From the NCBI GenBank assembly GCA_007844125.1, contig CM017567.1:3839660-3903659 (forward strand): a stretch of 64,000 nt of DNA, in the 5' to 3' direction. Below are positions 23,911 to 35,020 of this stretch, piece after piece. How positions within the stretch are numbered: position 1 is the first letter of the stretch; each line of letters starts with the position of its first letter. The notes beneath the pieces were generated by a model. It did no database searches. It saw only the letters and a list, made by a program, of their open reading frames with translations, and had not been told where the DNA came from. The translations under genes were made by a program, and so were the position numbers. The DNA is from Sinonovacula constricta (taxonomy: Eukaryota; Mollusca; Bivalvia; Cardiida; Solecurtidae).

Positions 23911-24968
23911 ATGTTAAGTGATTTGGGCAAAATTTCAAACATCTTAAAGCAAATATTTACACGTGCATTATAACTGTATTAAAAGATAAGGAAAACAAAG
24001 AAGATGTCCTTTTATTATAGGGTACTCTTCCAATCAAGATAATAACAAAACCAAACAAATCAGTCAATGTACTGACCATAGGTGATAACGTTTTTAACAC
24101 CATACTAGCATCTTCAATGAGGCTGGCCCACATAAAATATGACCTTTGTGCCATTACTACCACTATACAAATATATGTTATACTGTGAAAACCTAAAAAG
24201 AAATTGGACATTCGCAAGTTTTAAAAGCGAAAACCATTTATCATCTGAAACCAAAAGCAATTCAAGACCAGGTATGGTAGATAGACAGCTTTGTAAATCT
24301 ATAATAAAAAGCAGCACATCTTTATTTTGTCACCAATTTCAAATTTTGCCTCATTTTGAGAAATTATCTGTAAAAACTTGATCATGCACAATGACGTCAA
24401 TATTTTATAATGGTATTACTGTATGTGTAATTCAGACACCAGAATATCCGGATATCAAAGAATGTATCGTTTAAATTATCAAATTGAAGCCAGACTCGTG
24501 GTGCAATTTGGGAACTGAGGTCATTGACATACTGATAAGGGTGAAAATTGCAGGACCACAATCATTAAAACATTGGCTTTGACCCTAGACAGCTGTCAAC
24601 AGGTTGTGGGTGACAGAAGAGAGGGCTTAAAGAACTAATATAGAGCCATATGTGGACAGACAGTGATTTGAGAGTTGTAAATGAGAGGAAGGGAGGTTGT
24701 TTTCCTGAAGAGAACATTTTTGCTACTAGGTTCATGTGACTTGCAACTAACTTTTATCCCAGGTAGCAGGTACTTTCTTCTTACCAAAAAAAACAATTTC
24801 TAACCCTCTCTTTTCCCCACACAGGATTCCAGCCCACATGGAGAGAGGCTATGCAGTCAGTATTCAATATCTATTTATTACACTATTCTAGTTAAGGTAA
24901 ACAAAGAACAATAGAAATTCACTATTGGTAACTTGTCTTATAAAATCTGTAAGAAATATTCAACTGTA
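23911..24968. other. Non-coding stretch
   Basis: No supported exon; frames at 23957-24380 have AT-rich non-coding character. Confidence 0.4.
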
Positions 24969-26252
24969 CAGTAGAAACTCACAATGCGGGCAACTCGATA
25001 ATACGGCCATTTTTATATTACGGCCAATTTTCTCGGTCCCGAACAGTTTACTATGTGATTCTATATACTTGAAACTCAAAAATGCGGGCAACTGGCTATT
25101 GCGAATTACGGCCATGAGTTTCGGTCCCGAACTGGCGTCTAAGCGATAAACGAAACTGACTAATGCGGCCAAGGGAAATAACTCTTATCGACTGTTGCCA
25201 GACTGGGTGCGTGAATTTTACTACCATGCAGCGCAGCCTATTCATAGACATCCATCAGCATATCGTACACCAGTCTGTGTTTACTTAGAGGCGGCCGACA
25301 TTTTGACACTTTCTTTTGTTTAGACTGCATTTCACAAAGGATTAACAGACATCATAGGCATGTGTCAATTAAATTACAAAAAAAAAAAAAAACAGTGGCG
25401 GTTCTTTTCATCGTAGCAGGTGCGTATTATGATATTTCGCCCCATTGTCATTATGGCTTAATTAGTCGCCATAATTACACTTTGTATGATAATGCCGAAA
25501 TCAAACTGTTTTAAGTTGATTGGGTAATTTTAATGGTCGTTATTATTGATACGAATGGTTAATTGACAATTGTTAGGTGTGAAAAACGCAACGTCCTTTT
25601 ATACTTGAAGGTTTGGTTTGAAAACGTATGCTTTATTGATTCTGCACTTCTTTATTAATCACATCATTCTGTTTATGTTAAAGTACTGAAGTAGCAATGA
25701 GTAGAAAACGCGAAGAACTCTGTCTTAAAGAAAAGATTTCTCTTATCAAAGAGAGCCCTGGACGATCACAAGGTTTTCTAGCAGAAAAGTACGGAATTGG
25801 GAAGACTCAGGTATAAATACAATGTAATGTTCTTGAATAACAAAGGCATCAGTACATAAGACATGTAGAGCCACTGAAAAAAAAACTGCTCAAATGGTTT
25901 CAGGTGGCCAACATCCTAAAGAGAAAGGCAGATCTACTTGACTTGACTCAACTAAAATAAATAATACTGAAAAAAATTAAGGTGTTCTACATTTTATGAA
26001 TCATAATGCATATTTTATTATTGATTTAAACTACTACTATTATACTAACAAACCAAAATATGATATTGGTTTAAACACAAATATAAAGTATACAACACGT
26101 ATATAAAAGAAAATAAACACACATGTAGTTCATTATGTCAAAGGGGCATAACTTGCTACAGCTTATATCAAAACTCGCTATTAAGGCCAAACTTTAAATT
26201 AAGGCCACTTCTTGCCGGTCCCAAAAGTGGCCTTAATAGCGAGTTTCTACTG
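24969..26252 (+). mobile_element. Tigger-type (pogo superfamily) element with TA target site
   Basis: About 1284 bp. It starts CAGTAGAAACTC and ends GAGTTTCTACTG, a perfect 12-bp inverted repeat, and is flanked by TA on both sides (24967-24968 and 26253-26254), the duplication expected for Tc1/mariner/pogo. Subterminal blocks are repeated (GCGGGCAACT and CTCGGTCCCGAAC variants, twice on the left), and a GGCCTTAAT motif occurs near the right end. The length is far below an autonomous Tigger, and only an N-terminal DNA-binding reading frame remains. Confidence 0.88.
25697..25960 (+). CDS. Tigger transposase N-terminal helix-turn-helix, two putative exons
   Basis: Exon 1 is 25697-25810, an ATG plus 38 codons beginning MSRKREELCLKEKISLI and ending YGIGKTQ. 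A 93-bp gap then starts GTATAAAT and ends TTTCAG, like a small intron. Exon 2, 25904-25960, resumes in frame with VANILKRKADLL and stops at TAA, giving 56 residues. In CENP-B/Tigger transposases the first helix-turn-helix runs through a GKTQ-(V/I)xNILK motif, so joining the two pieces completes that domain. Everything after it, the second HTH and the DDE catalytic domain, is missing. The element therefore cannot encode its own transposition. Whether the small DNA-binding peptide is expressed is unknown; chance survival of part of a dead gene is equally possible. Confidence 0.6.
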
Positions 26253-26445
26253 TACATCAAACTTAAGGCTCCAGTACAACAAGAACGATGAAACATATGA
26301 TGCTTGGTTCATGATGGAGAGAACAAAATAGAAGTGGGAGCATCTTTATCATTATGTATATAGCAGTTGCAAATCTGATAAGATTAAAAAGATCCCATAA
26401 CTTTTAAACCAACCCCTTAATTATGGAGACTAATATTTTGACTGC
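26253..26445. other. Short non-coding spacer
   Basis: Nothing recognised. Confidence 0.4.
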
Positions 26446-26525
26446 TAATCACATAATTAAGCAAAAAGTGTAGATCCTGATCAGCCAGCTTCCTTATGGG
26501 AGATTCCTGATCATTACATACATTG
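26446..26525. repeat. Hairpin repeat family D copy
   Basis: Contains GCAAAAAGTGTAGATCCTGA and TCAGCCAGCTTC, matching the left arm and centre of the family. Confidence 0.55.
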
Positions 26526-26648
26526 TTTGATGCATAATCCCTGACAATACATAATGTATATATGATATAAAAGCAAAACAGAACCATGATAAGGCTTAAT
26601 TGAGTTTTAGAAAGAATAAAAGATTTTATATGAGACAATAACCTGCTT

Positions 26649-26858
26649 ATGTCAGAAGATCTAGATACAGAAGACAGTATCCAGCTGAGAGTGGGAGGGA
26701 GTGTACAAGGCCCAACCTACCTGGAACAATCACTCTCCCTGCCCACCTGGGGTAAACAGGCTCATCAGCACCTATACCTGGTAGCCGTGGGAACCAAACC
26801 AGAGATTCTAGAAGGCAAGGCTAAATCTGACAAGAGTATAATGTCTCTGGCATGGTAA
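26649..26858. other. GC-richer segment, possible exon of uncertain strand
   Basis: On + it is open for 69 codons from ATG (contains LRVGGSVQGPTYLEQSLSL). On -, a shorter segment between an acceptor-like CCAG at about 26854 and a donor-like CCAG/GTATAG at about 26777 reads DIILLSDLALPSRISG. Both are coding-like and neither is recognised. It may instead be an old repeat fragment. Confidence 0.2.
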
Positions 26859-26924
26859 GGTAAAAATCCTTTGTTTGTGTATAACAATTTGCTATTGGCC
26901 AACACTTTTTCAGTTATAGATGGC

Positions 26925-27150
26925 TCCAGTAGATCGAGGGTGTCCTTGGCAGGTGCCAACTAGTAACTTCTCAGCCTCTTATTGCCTGGTTTTAAGTCCT
27001 GGTCGGAGTGATAAATCTCACATGGCCAGGTTTTCCGGCTAACCTTCAGTGTGCCAGTGTCACAACCCTGATGTAAGTCTGGGGTATATCTTCACTACTA
27101 ATAAGTGGACATTGTCAGTGTGACCAAAACTGTGGCAGAGCGATGTAACA
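26925..27150 (-). mobile_element. SINE family C fragment
   Basis: Reverse-oriented family C blocks: AATCTCACATGGCCAGG, TTTTCCGGCTAACCTTC and ATGTAAGTCTGGGG. A degraded tRNA-like portion (TTTTAAGTCCTGGTCGG) is at the left end. Confidence 0.55.
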
Positions 27151-27448
27151 AACAACAGATCACAGATTTTACATTTCTTTGTAGAAACACTAGTTAAGGG
27201 TCTGTGTACAATCATGAAATATACTGTAATAATTTGTTGTATGCCAATACCAATAAAAAAAACATTAAATTTTGGTCATTTTTTTAAATAGAAAATTATC
27301 ACATGCAGGTTGTGAATATTCCAAATAATGTTACACACTGGCTTAAGATACAAAATATGCATTGAAAGTATAAATGTCATGCATTGTATGTCACTGTAAG
27401 TAAGCTTCGGATCATAATAACAAAAACCCATTATTTTCACCCTAAAGC
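27151..27448. other. Non-coding spacer
   Basis: Nothing recognised. Confidence 0.4.
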
Positions 27449-27598
27449 CTAATTAAACATAAAAGACAAGAGAAACTCCACAATGACTGAGCAGCTATAA
27501 AAATACTCTAAAATCTTAATGACAAAGACTTTAATTCTCTCTGTTAACAACGCTGCAGTCAGTACAGTGACCTTCAGGGGTTTGTTGTCGTGGTTAAA
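27449..27598 (-). CDS. Possible terminal exon of a minus-strand gene (weak)
   Basis: A strong acceptor (GATTTCCCCCAG preceded by a pyrimidine-rich stretch) sits just upstream on the minus strand. It is followed by 49 open codons, starting FNHDNKPLKVTVLTAALLTE, to a TAG at 27449. The frame would be phase 0, which fits the candidate first exon at 32798 that ends exactly with ATG. The second half is AT-rich and hydrophobic, no polyadenylation signal was noted, and no domain is recognised. It could easily be chance. Confidence 0.18.
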   Translation of the reverse strand, partial: FNHDNKPLKVTVLTAALLTERIKVFVIKILEYFYSCSVIVEFLLSFMFN

Positions 27599-27900
27599 CT
27601 GGGGGAAATCAATGTGTTGAGAGCAATATCAAAAATCTATTTGATTGAGTAAATATGTAATGAAAATAAGTACAATCAGTAACATACACCAAAGGAAACC
27701 ATTCTGAACAGTTATTTCCCATTTTCCCATTTTCCCATTTTCCTATGGTACATACAAAGGTCAGACTCATTAAATTTTAATGCAGAGTCAAATAAACAAA
27801 TGCCATGTGCGACTATTGGCGAAGCGATAAATCACAAATTATAATTAACATTATGTTGCATCTTTGTAATGCTCAATAAGAACAAGAGCATTTGCTACTT
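27599..27900. other. Non-coding spacer
   Basis: Contains a short triplicated CCCATTTT motif near 27719-27742; otherwise nothing. Confidence 0.4.
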
Positions 27901-28074
27901 TAATGCAAGTTTAAGAGTACATTCCTTGTGGTAATTACTGGATTCATAGACATTCAGCCGCAAATGTGAAATTGTTTGGGACTGTGATAATGCAAGTTTA
28001 AAAGTACATTCCTTGTGGTAAATACTGGATTCATAGACATTCAGCCGCAAATGTGAAACTGTTTGGGACTGTGA
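27901..28074. repeat. 87-bp direct tandem duplication
   Basis: Two adjacent 87-bp copies (27901-27987 and 27988-28074) differ at only a few positions. Each contains GTACATTCCTTGTGGTAA and AGACATTCAGCCGCAAATG. Confidence 0.95.
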
Positions 28075-28654
28075 TAAGCTTGTCTTATCCCGTGCGTAGA
28101 AAACCCAAATTACAATTAAGGGACTTGCATGTTGATCATGATTGGTGAAGGGAATTTCCCAGGCCTATACCGATGATGTTTTCCTAGTTTGCCTAGTGTC
28201 ACACTAAATATAGACTGCAGGTAGGTATTTCTTTTGAAAACTTGAAGCTAGTGGAAAGAAGGCTATTAAAATTTTTAGGCGTTTTTTAACAATTTAGCAC
28301 CATTACGTTCATTTCTTCTTGATCTTTCTTTAACATGATAAAAATTTGGACAAACCACAGCTTTGCTCTGCTAATTAATAACTGTGGACAGCGCGGGATT
28401 GACGTGGAACACTTGTTAGTTCCTGGCATTTGCGACCTGTAAGGCAATGTAGCCGAGTACTAATGGCCACTCAATGCTTTTGGAATGAACACAAGGCACG
28501 CATTAGGCAACTTGATTGTGTGACATAGTAACACAGCGGCTAAGTACTGCTTATGGATGCACCTGGTAACTTCTCCACAGGAAGTAATGTCCACAGGGCA
28601 GAGACTAGGGCAGAATTGAGAAAAGGGCTGCATGGCACACTGCTGCTTGTGAAA
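28075..28654. other. Non-coding stretch
   Basis: No supported gene. The left edge of the 35-bp array begins near the end of this stretch. Confidence 0.4.
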
Positions 28655-29170
28655 GGGCACTGTGGTGCGGCATAAAATAGGGTATGGTTCAGCACCACAA
28701 GGAAAAGGACTAGGGGCCATGGCACAGTGTTACAGTGAAAAGGACTAGGGGGCATAGCAAAGTGCCACAATGAAAAGGACATTTGGGCATGACACAATGC
28801 CACATTGAAATGGACATTTGGGTATGGTGCAGCTCCACAGTGAAAAAGACTAGGGGGTATGGCATAGTGCCACAGTGAAAAGGACATTTGGGTATGGCAC
28901 AGTCCAGGGTTGTCATTAGGAGGCGGCTGGTGGCCGAATTGACCGCCTCAAATGAAAATCGGGCCGCCTCAAATTTGAAAAAAAAGAAAATTAATCATGA
29001 GCATGCCCCGGACACCCCCTAGCAATGCTTCACACCTTCGGCGCTCGCAAAGCCAAGCCTCCTTAAAAGTTAATTGAGCCTGCTCAAAATATTTCAAGTT
29101 ACAACCCTGACAGTCCCAAAGTGAAAAGGACATTTGGGCAAGGCGCAACGCCACAGTGAAAAGGACAATA
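28655..29170. repeat. 35-bp tandem array split by a MITE
   Basis: About nine diverged units containing CCACAGTGAAAAGGACATTT, spaced 35 bp apart (for example 28703, 28738, 28773, 28808). The array is interrupted at 28905-29109 by an inserted element and resumes to about 29170. Reading frames on - (HCGTMPYP-type repeats) are artefacts. Confidence 0.85.
28905..29109. mobile_element. hAT-like MITE inserted into the 35-bp array
   Basis: 205 bp with terminal inverted repeats CAGGGTTGT and ACAACCCTG. A 6-bp direct repeat ACAGTC flanks it (28899-28904 and 29110-29115). The CAGGG start and short repeat fit hAT-type non-autonomous elements, although hAT usually makes 8-bp duplications. The interior has two GACCGCCTCAAAT/GGCCGCCTCAAAT blocks. 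Confidence 0.7.
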
Positions 29171-29428
29171 ATCTGTATCCTTATTTCTTTCTCCAGCTGC
29201 TCCACCATACATCCAGTTACATACACTAATATTCCATTGATGCAGGTGTTGTTATTTACCTGAACATATAGACATGCCTTGAGGAAGCAGCTTCCACTTT
29301 TACATGTCTAAGATGCTGACAGATATACTATACTGCTGTGTATACTACAGACTAGCAAGATAAACACACTTAAAATGTCACCATCAAGTCATGCTTTATC
29401 ATCTAATGTTATTAAATGTTAGGCTTAA
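29171..29428. other. Non-coding spacer
   Basis: Nothing recognised; a TTAA at 29425-29428 abuts the repeat that follows. Confidence 0.4.
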
Positions 29429-30590
29429 AGGAGATATCCAACAGTTTGCTTATATCTAATACACGTAAGTTTGTAAGTTGGTCACAACATCTTACCCTGG
29501 TACTAGAGATTTGGGGCAAAATTATTTTATCATTCTTTAGTTTAATAAAAGTCTGTGTAAAACACTACCTCTACAGATCATGAAATAAATTGCTATGTAT
29601 TTTCATTATTTCTAAATCTATAAAATTTAATAACGGGGAATTTCCACTAAAAATAGATATATACAGACATCACTGTGAATTACCCGGATGAAAATCTTAC
29701 ATAATGTGATCTCAAAAGTAAGTTGTCACATGGTTTTCTTAGTCGAATAATGCATATTCAATTTCATTGAATAAAATATTCATGTACAAAACCTTTTCTT
29801 TTATTCTTTTTTTTTTAATTATTGGCTATGTGCATAAGGTGTTAGCCCAATTTTGGTTATAAGCAAAATCCATCGAACCTGTCAGCAGAAGCTCACTTAT
29901 TAGTTTATCTCTGAAACACAGTCGCTATGCTGTGTCAATTGCATGATCAGCCGCCTGTTAGAGTCTATGACATCTTCTAGATGAATTTCACACGTCTTCA
30001 TGAAAGTTTACAAGGATCAACATAGAATGATGTCATGAAACGATGCATAACGCTCAAAGCTTTTATAGAGCATTACTCTCCCAAAATACTGCAGTACTAA
30101 GGCCTATTTTTTTTAAAATAAGTGCAGGTGTAAATGAAATAAAAAAGATCATGAAAAAATGGATTTATTCGGATTAATTAAAAATTAAAATCTGAAAAGA
30201 GCACTTTACAATACCGCATATAAAAAGATGCCATTTTTTCTGTCACAAAACAAAATGGCAGCCCTTTAGTAAAATAATTAGATTTTTAACTGGACTTGGA
30301 GTTAAATAATTAAGAGCTCAGTAATTATCTTATAATGAAAATAATAAATAGGTAAGTGACTGACAGGCAAATAAGCAGAATCAACTGTAGCTGATTGCAC
30401 GGCATGGCTCAGATAAAAAAATACATGTTTGTAATGACCGGTGCGGTACTATGCTTCTCATTTCACTTAGATGTAGGGCATCAATAAACAGCATTTTGTG
30501 GGATCTATTCAATATAACAGTAACTAGGTTGTTTGAGATAATATAATGGGGTCCAAACTGGGCGAATACCACATTTAAGACTTAATCTTA
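29429..30590 (-). mobile_element. TTAA-bounded element family E, truncated copy
   Basis: Begins AGGAGATATCCAACAG after a TTAA. It matches, in reverse complement, the right half of the element at 51604-53875 over about 1.1 kb. Shared blocks include AAAAATAGAT, GTGATCTCAAAAGTAAG (GTGACCTCAAAGGTAAG in the other) and CTTAGATGTAGGGCATCAAT. The far end is missing, probably cut near the SINE fragment at 30595. No coding capacity was recognised. Confidence 0.65.
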
Positions 30591-30594
30591 GAAA

Positions 30595-30745
30595 AGTATA
30601 CCTGGTTTTGAATAGCAAGCATACGGAGTGTCAGCCGGAAGACCTTCCCACATTTAGTACTCCACCCAAAATGGGACCCTTGCAGTGAGACACTAAACAG
30701 GAGTAACATGTTGGCAACTTAACCACTACACAAAGAACATCCTGT
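30595..30745. mobile_element. SINE family C fragment (weak)
   Basis: Contains CAGCCGGAAGACCTTCCCAC and AAAATGGGACCC, resembling the 3' part and head region of family C, but diverged. Confidence 0.4.
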
Positions 30746-31179
30746 TAGAAAAATATCTACATATTTACCATTGTACTGACCATGAAGTTACCATATATCA
30801 TAGACTGGAACAGCCAGTTACATACAAAGAAAGACTACTGTGGAGGTATAAAAATTACATTTTCAAAAGTTGCTGCCCCTTACAACTAAGTATCTGACTT
30901 TCTGAGTGTTGTTTCATCAAAAGTCCTAGGACCTGTTTATGGTCATAACACTAATAAATTATCTAAAGTGTACTTCAATGAAGTGACCTCAAAACCATTC
31001 AGAATTTACAAGCAGAGTCTAACCGCCTACAACTGGTCATAGATTTATAGTCCTAAGACTTTTGGTGAAACCCAAGTGTAACACAGCTTTTTTATGTTTA
31101 TAACATAAAAGTTACTGTTAAACATTTCTATAACTGGCTTGATACTGTTTTTTGGTATGTTTTTTGTTATATCACACCG
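30746..31179. other. Non-coding spacer
   Basis: Nothing recognised. Confidence 0.4.
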
Positions 31180-31390
31180 ACATAATTATGGTCATACTGG
31201 GGAGTTCCAACTTATTATTGGTGGAGGAATACACTAAACTTATGTCTGGGTAGAACCACTGGCACACTACAGGTTAGCTAGAAAACCTTCCCCTCGTAAA
31301 AGTTCTTGCCCTGAATGGGACTCAAACCCACAATGTGAGGGGTTGATGAGTTACAAGTCAGTTACTCTAACTGCGTGGCCGACCCCTCCT
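31180..31390 (-). mobile_element. tRNA-derived SINE, family C
   Basis: Body contains TTATGTCTGGGTAGAACCAC; the right end in reverse complement starts GGTCGGCCACGCAGTTAGAG and carries GGGTTTGAGTCCC, a box A/box B pair. With the 16115 copy this defines the family ends. Confidence 0.75.
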
Positions 31391-32797
31391 ATCTCATTTT
31401 TGAGACAGACAGAATCACTGATCACCAATAGGAACCAAGGAACTTGTCATAAATGACAAGGAGTTAAAAGTTTTAAATTAAATTGATTTTAACTATATAA
31501 TCTACAATCTATTATTTTGGCAACATTTAATCATTTTTCAATAATAATAGTTATATCATTGTTACATCTCCACAATCCGACATCTTCTAAATCAACATGA
31601 TAGAAAAATCACAACAAAAATATAAGCAAAATGTGATAGGGAACTTCTTATACTTAACTTATGAGATATACCATTCAAATATTTGCTGGGGCCAAATGTC
31701 AAAGATAAAGAACAAACATAAAGCAAATTCCTGAGTACTTAATCATACAGCTATCCTACAATGAACTGTTGTACTGCTATGGCATATTTTTAAATATATC
31801 CAAGCTATCCACAAACTCTGGTGACAGTTTAAAACATCCTAATTGGTTTGGCTTTGTAAAAATAATCTGATTGATGCACACACACACAAACTCACAAGTA
31901 TTCTTGTGATTTTTTGTATGCTATAAAAAAGAAATCGTCAAATTTATTGTTATCAACAAATACTCAATAATCATAAATAGAAAACATGACATTTACATTA
32001 ATTCATTTGACAATAGATAATTTAACTAAACATTTGATAAACAAGGGACAAAATAACAAACATATGATTATCTTTAGTGTAATATGTAATGAAGTTTAAA
32101 CTAATTACAGTCAATGGTCTTAAAACATAAAGAAAACAATGGCATATATTAAAATTTATAACATGATATAATAATAATAAAAATAATAACAATTATAGGA
32201 AAGACACAATACAAAGAATGTCCACAATTTCCACCTAAAGTCCCAGCAGTGGTCACATATTTACCTTGGTCGGGGTATGTATTTACCCCACTTGTGTAAT
32301 TTGCCTACCTATGTCTGATGACTCATCGTTCACCTTTTGTTGTTTGGGGCAATCTTGGGACAGACCAGTTTTTTATTATGTAAGACTCAGGTACAATGGG
32401 GAAAGCAATAATGCTTATTTACTGAAAAATATGTTGTTTTTTATCAAGAAATGGTCAATTTGTCATTGAATCATCTAGCATCAACGTCATAGATACAGAG
32501 AGATGACTAAATACGCACACTACATACCGACTGACCCAATTATCGCCAGTGCATACCGTCAAAATAGTGCCCCGCTTTTCGCATTGATTTTGAGTGAAAA
32601 CACACAACATTTTATTTATTTCACAAATTTAATCGTAAATCGGAACTCAGCATTTATGTATGAAATAGTAAGTATTGACAATAAACGACATAATGACAAA
32701 TTATCTTATTGAAGCCGCATTACAATAGCGTGTATGAGAGGTTTATAAACAGGTGCGCTCAAATTCCTCGCATATTTTTGACAGCAAATGTACTTAC
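31391..32797. other. Non-coding stretch; probable intron of a minus-strand gene
   Basis: A short (AC)n tract lies at 31877-31888. No exon was recognised. If the exon at 32798 is real, this is its first intron. Confidence 0.4.
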
Positions 32798-32945
32798 CAT
32801 TCAATACAACAGCTAAATCAGGCCTCCTTCTTCGAGTCTCTCATCTGTAGGCCTAACAATAAATCCAAAATGTTATTCACTAAAGCAGAATCGCACGTTT
32901 ATTAACTTTTCCAAAATCGCAGGAAGTCCAGCACATATTCAAGAT
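32798..32945 (-). other. Candidate first exon of a minus-strand gene, ending exactly with ATG
   Basis: On the minus strand the segment ends with a near-perfect donor (GAATG/GTAAGTA) at 32798. The last three exon bases are ATG (32800-32798). Two upstream ATGs (near 32932 and 32852) open only short frames of 18 and 8 codons, like upstream ORFs. An internal-initiator arrangement where the first exon contributes only the start codon occurs in real genes. The exon's right edge is inferred from the promoter motifs and is approximate. The product is unknown. Confidence 0.4.
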
Positions 32946-32985
32946 GGCGGATTCACAACAAAGTCACGTGATCTTCCGCGGCGCA
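32938..32985 (-). promoter_or_regulatory. Housekeeping-type core promoter motifs
   Basis: Read on the minus strand, in order: an ETS-like CGGAAG (32973-32978 on +), an E-box CACGTG (32965-32970) and a YY1-like GCCATCTTG (32940-32948). The same trio, with YY1 near the start site, is common at TATA-less promoters. The local G+C rise supports this. Confidence 0.5.
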
Positions 32986-34884
32986 AGTTGTCATTAAGCC
33001 CAGGTGCATACCTGAACCAGGTAGAAAATGTGACATTTAATCGGACAGGTATGAGTTCGCGATAGCCATGGTGTGGAATTTGTTGCTGAGGTCACCAAAG
33101 GGATGAACTGGTCCAAACATATTTATCTAAATACTTATACACTGTTTATTTGAATAAATTCTGAAGAACTTGCGTCAAAGTCATGCCAGTTAATTTTCTC
33201 TTATTCGAAAAACACCAATGGCGATAAGTAAAGAGATAGCTAACGAAATCGGTTTAAATATTCTGTTGGTTGTTTTTAAAGATTGTGTTAACAAACGCCT
33301 TACAATTTATTTTATAATTTATTCAATTAAGTTACTAAACATTACCATTACAACAAAGTAAGACAGAAAAGGTGTGTTTAGTTTTTAAAGAGAAAACTAC
33401 CTAGAATCTGTAGTTTTATCCTTTTATTCTGATAATATAGGCCTAAATTGCAACCGATATTATTGTTGTATTAAGAGGACTGACTTTCTGTGAAATTCAA
33501 TACATTTACATAAAAAATATGTGAAGGGATAAAATGAAGAAGGACGGAAGAAAAAGATGACGATGGTGGCGATGATTATCATGATGATAATGATGATAAT
33601 TGTTGATGTTGTTGGTGGTGTTGCTGCTGCTGATGATGATAAAGAAAATACAATAATATGTACTGCTAATGTTTTTCTTCTTTTTTTCCCTTTTTTATTT
33701 CCCCTTTTTTTTTTTTTACTAAAATGTGTCGTTAACCAATTAAATATACATGAATTATTATTAGATTAATAAACCTACTACCCGGTAATATTTGGTCACC
33801 CTTGGCAAAGTCATCGGTAGGGCATTTAAAGACGATGGATTTGTATTCTGACGCCTGACCCGCAGCGACAGCACACATCTGTGCAACCCATCCGAGTGGT
33901 ATATATGCAACCAACTGACAAACATTGTTGTTGACAACTTGATATGAATGATATACTAAAACTGTGTTTGGCTACTTATAACTTGAAGTTTTGTTTCAAA
34001 TAGAATGCGATGTATTAACGCTAAATAAGTACTTGGCTTGTTGACAATGGTTTTATCTATAATGAATGTCTACTGATAAGACCTAAACACGGAGCAGATG
34101 AAGGGAGGTAACTATAACATGATATACATGTTAGTACATACATCGGTTGTTTCCCTTGAAAAAACAACAACAAAAAAACCGGTAATTTTCTGATTCATAA
34201 ACACTCCCATCAACAATCTTTCTATTTTTTCGACAAACTGTGTTACTTTGAAGCATGTACGGAGCTGTTTAGTAAAGAGGAAATTCTATTAACACTTGAT
34301 GATACCAAGTTACGTTACCCTGACACCGTACCAACTAGTCGTGAAACCACCATTTCAAAATATTACTGAATCAAGTTAATCCATGGACGATACAAAGATC
34401 GGCTTTCCAGCTAGCCTCGAAGCTTTCACATCGTTTAGTGTATTAAGCATTTTATTGTTTTCAACTTATTTCAAGAGTGTATTTCCACGGAAAAAAAGCT
34501 TAAGTAGATTTTAACACAATAGTTGTTTTAATGTTATCTCAAAAACGATTTACATACGATTGTAAAGGAATAGATGGTTATAAACAACATCAATAAACTG
34601 TAATAATTCTTATTTCATAGGTTTCGAAACAAGCAACTATGCGTGGAATGTCCCGAAACATAAAACAACCATAAAAGCAAAGATATACCTGTAAAATAGT
34701 TTTTTCAGTTTCATTACTTAATCGTTTCAATTATAGATAAACATTATAAAATTCATTTTTGAAGGTTGTATCAGATACTTTCAGCCTAAAATAACATCGT
34801 GAAAATTCGAACAAAATATGGTTAATTAAATTGCAAGCTACTCGTTGATGTCTTAGATACGCGCGAGAGGTGTCAGGTTTGACA
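32986..34884. other. Intergenic stretch with (GAT)n tract
   Basis: An interrupted GAT/GTT triplet tract lies at 33555-33645 and T-runs at 33675-33718. No supported exon. Confidence 0.4.
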
Positions 34885-35020
34885 ACGAACAGAACAGAAC
34901 AGAACAGAAATTTTATTTAAGATTTGTACATATAATAGTGTACATCATCTTTAAAACATGTATACATATAGATAATTAACATGTCACGTGAACCAAAAAA
35001 AAAAAAAAAACAACGAATAA
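34885..35020 (-). repeat. Possible LINE 3' end with (GAACA)n tail
   Basis: A GAACA tandem run (34885-34910) is followed by TTTTATTTAAGATTTGTACAT and GTGTACAT. A similar arrangement occurs at 44399-44490 (GGAACAGAACAG then TTTTATTT and GTGTACATAG). The layout suggests a reverse-oriented non-LTR retroelement tail; no coding part is visible. Confidence 0.35.

Noticed and set aside
28540..28916. Overlapping minus-strand frames with FHCGT-type repeats
   Set aside because: They are created by the 35-bp tandem array.
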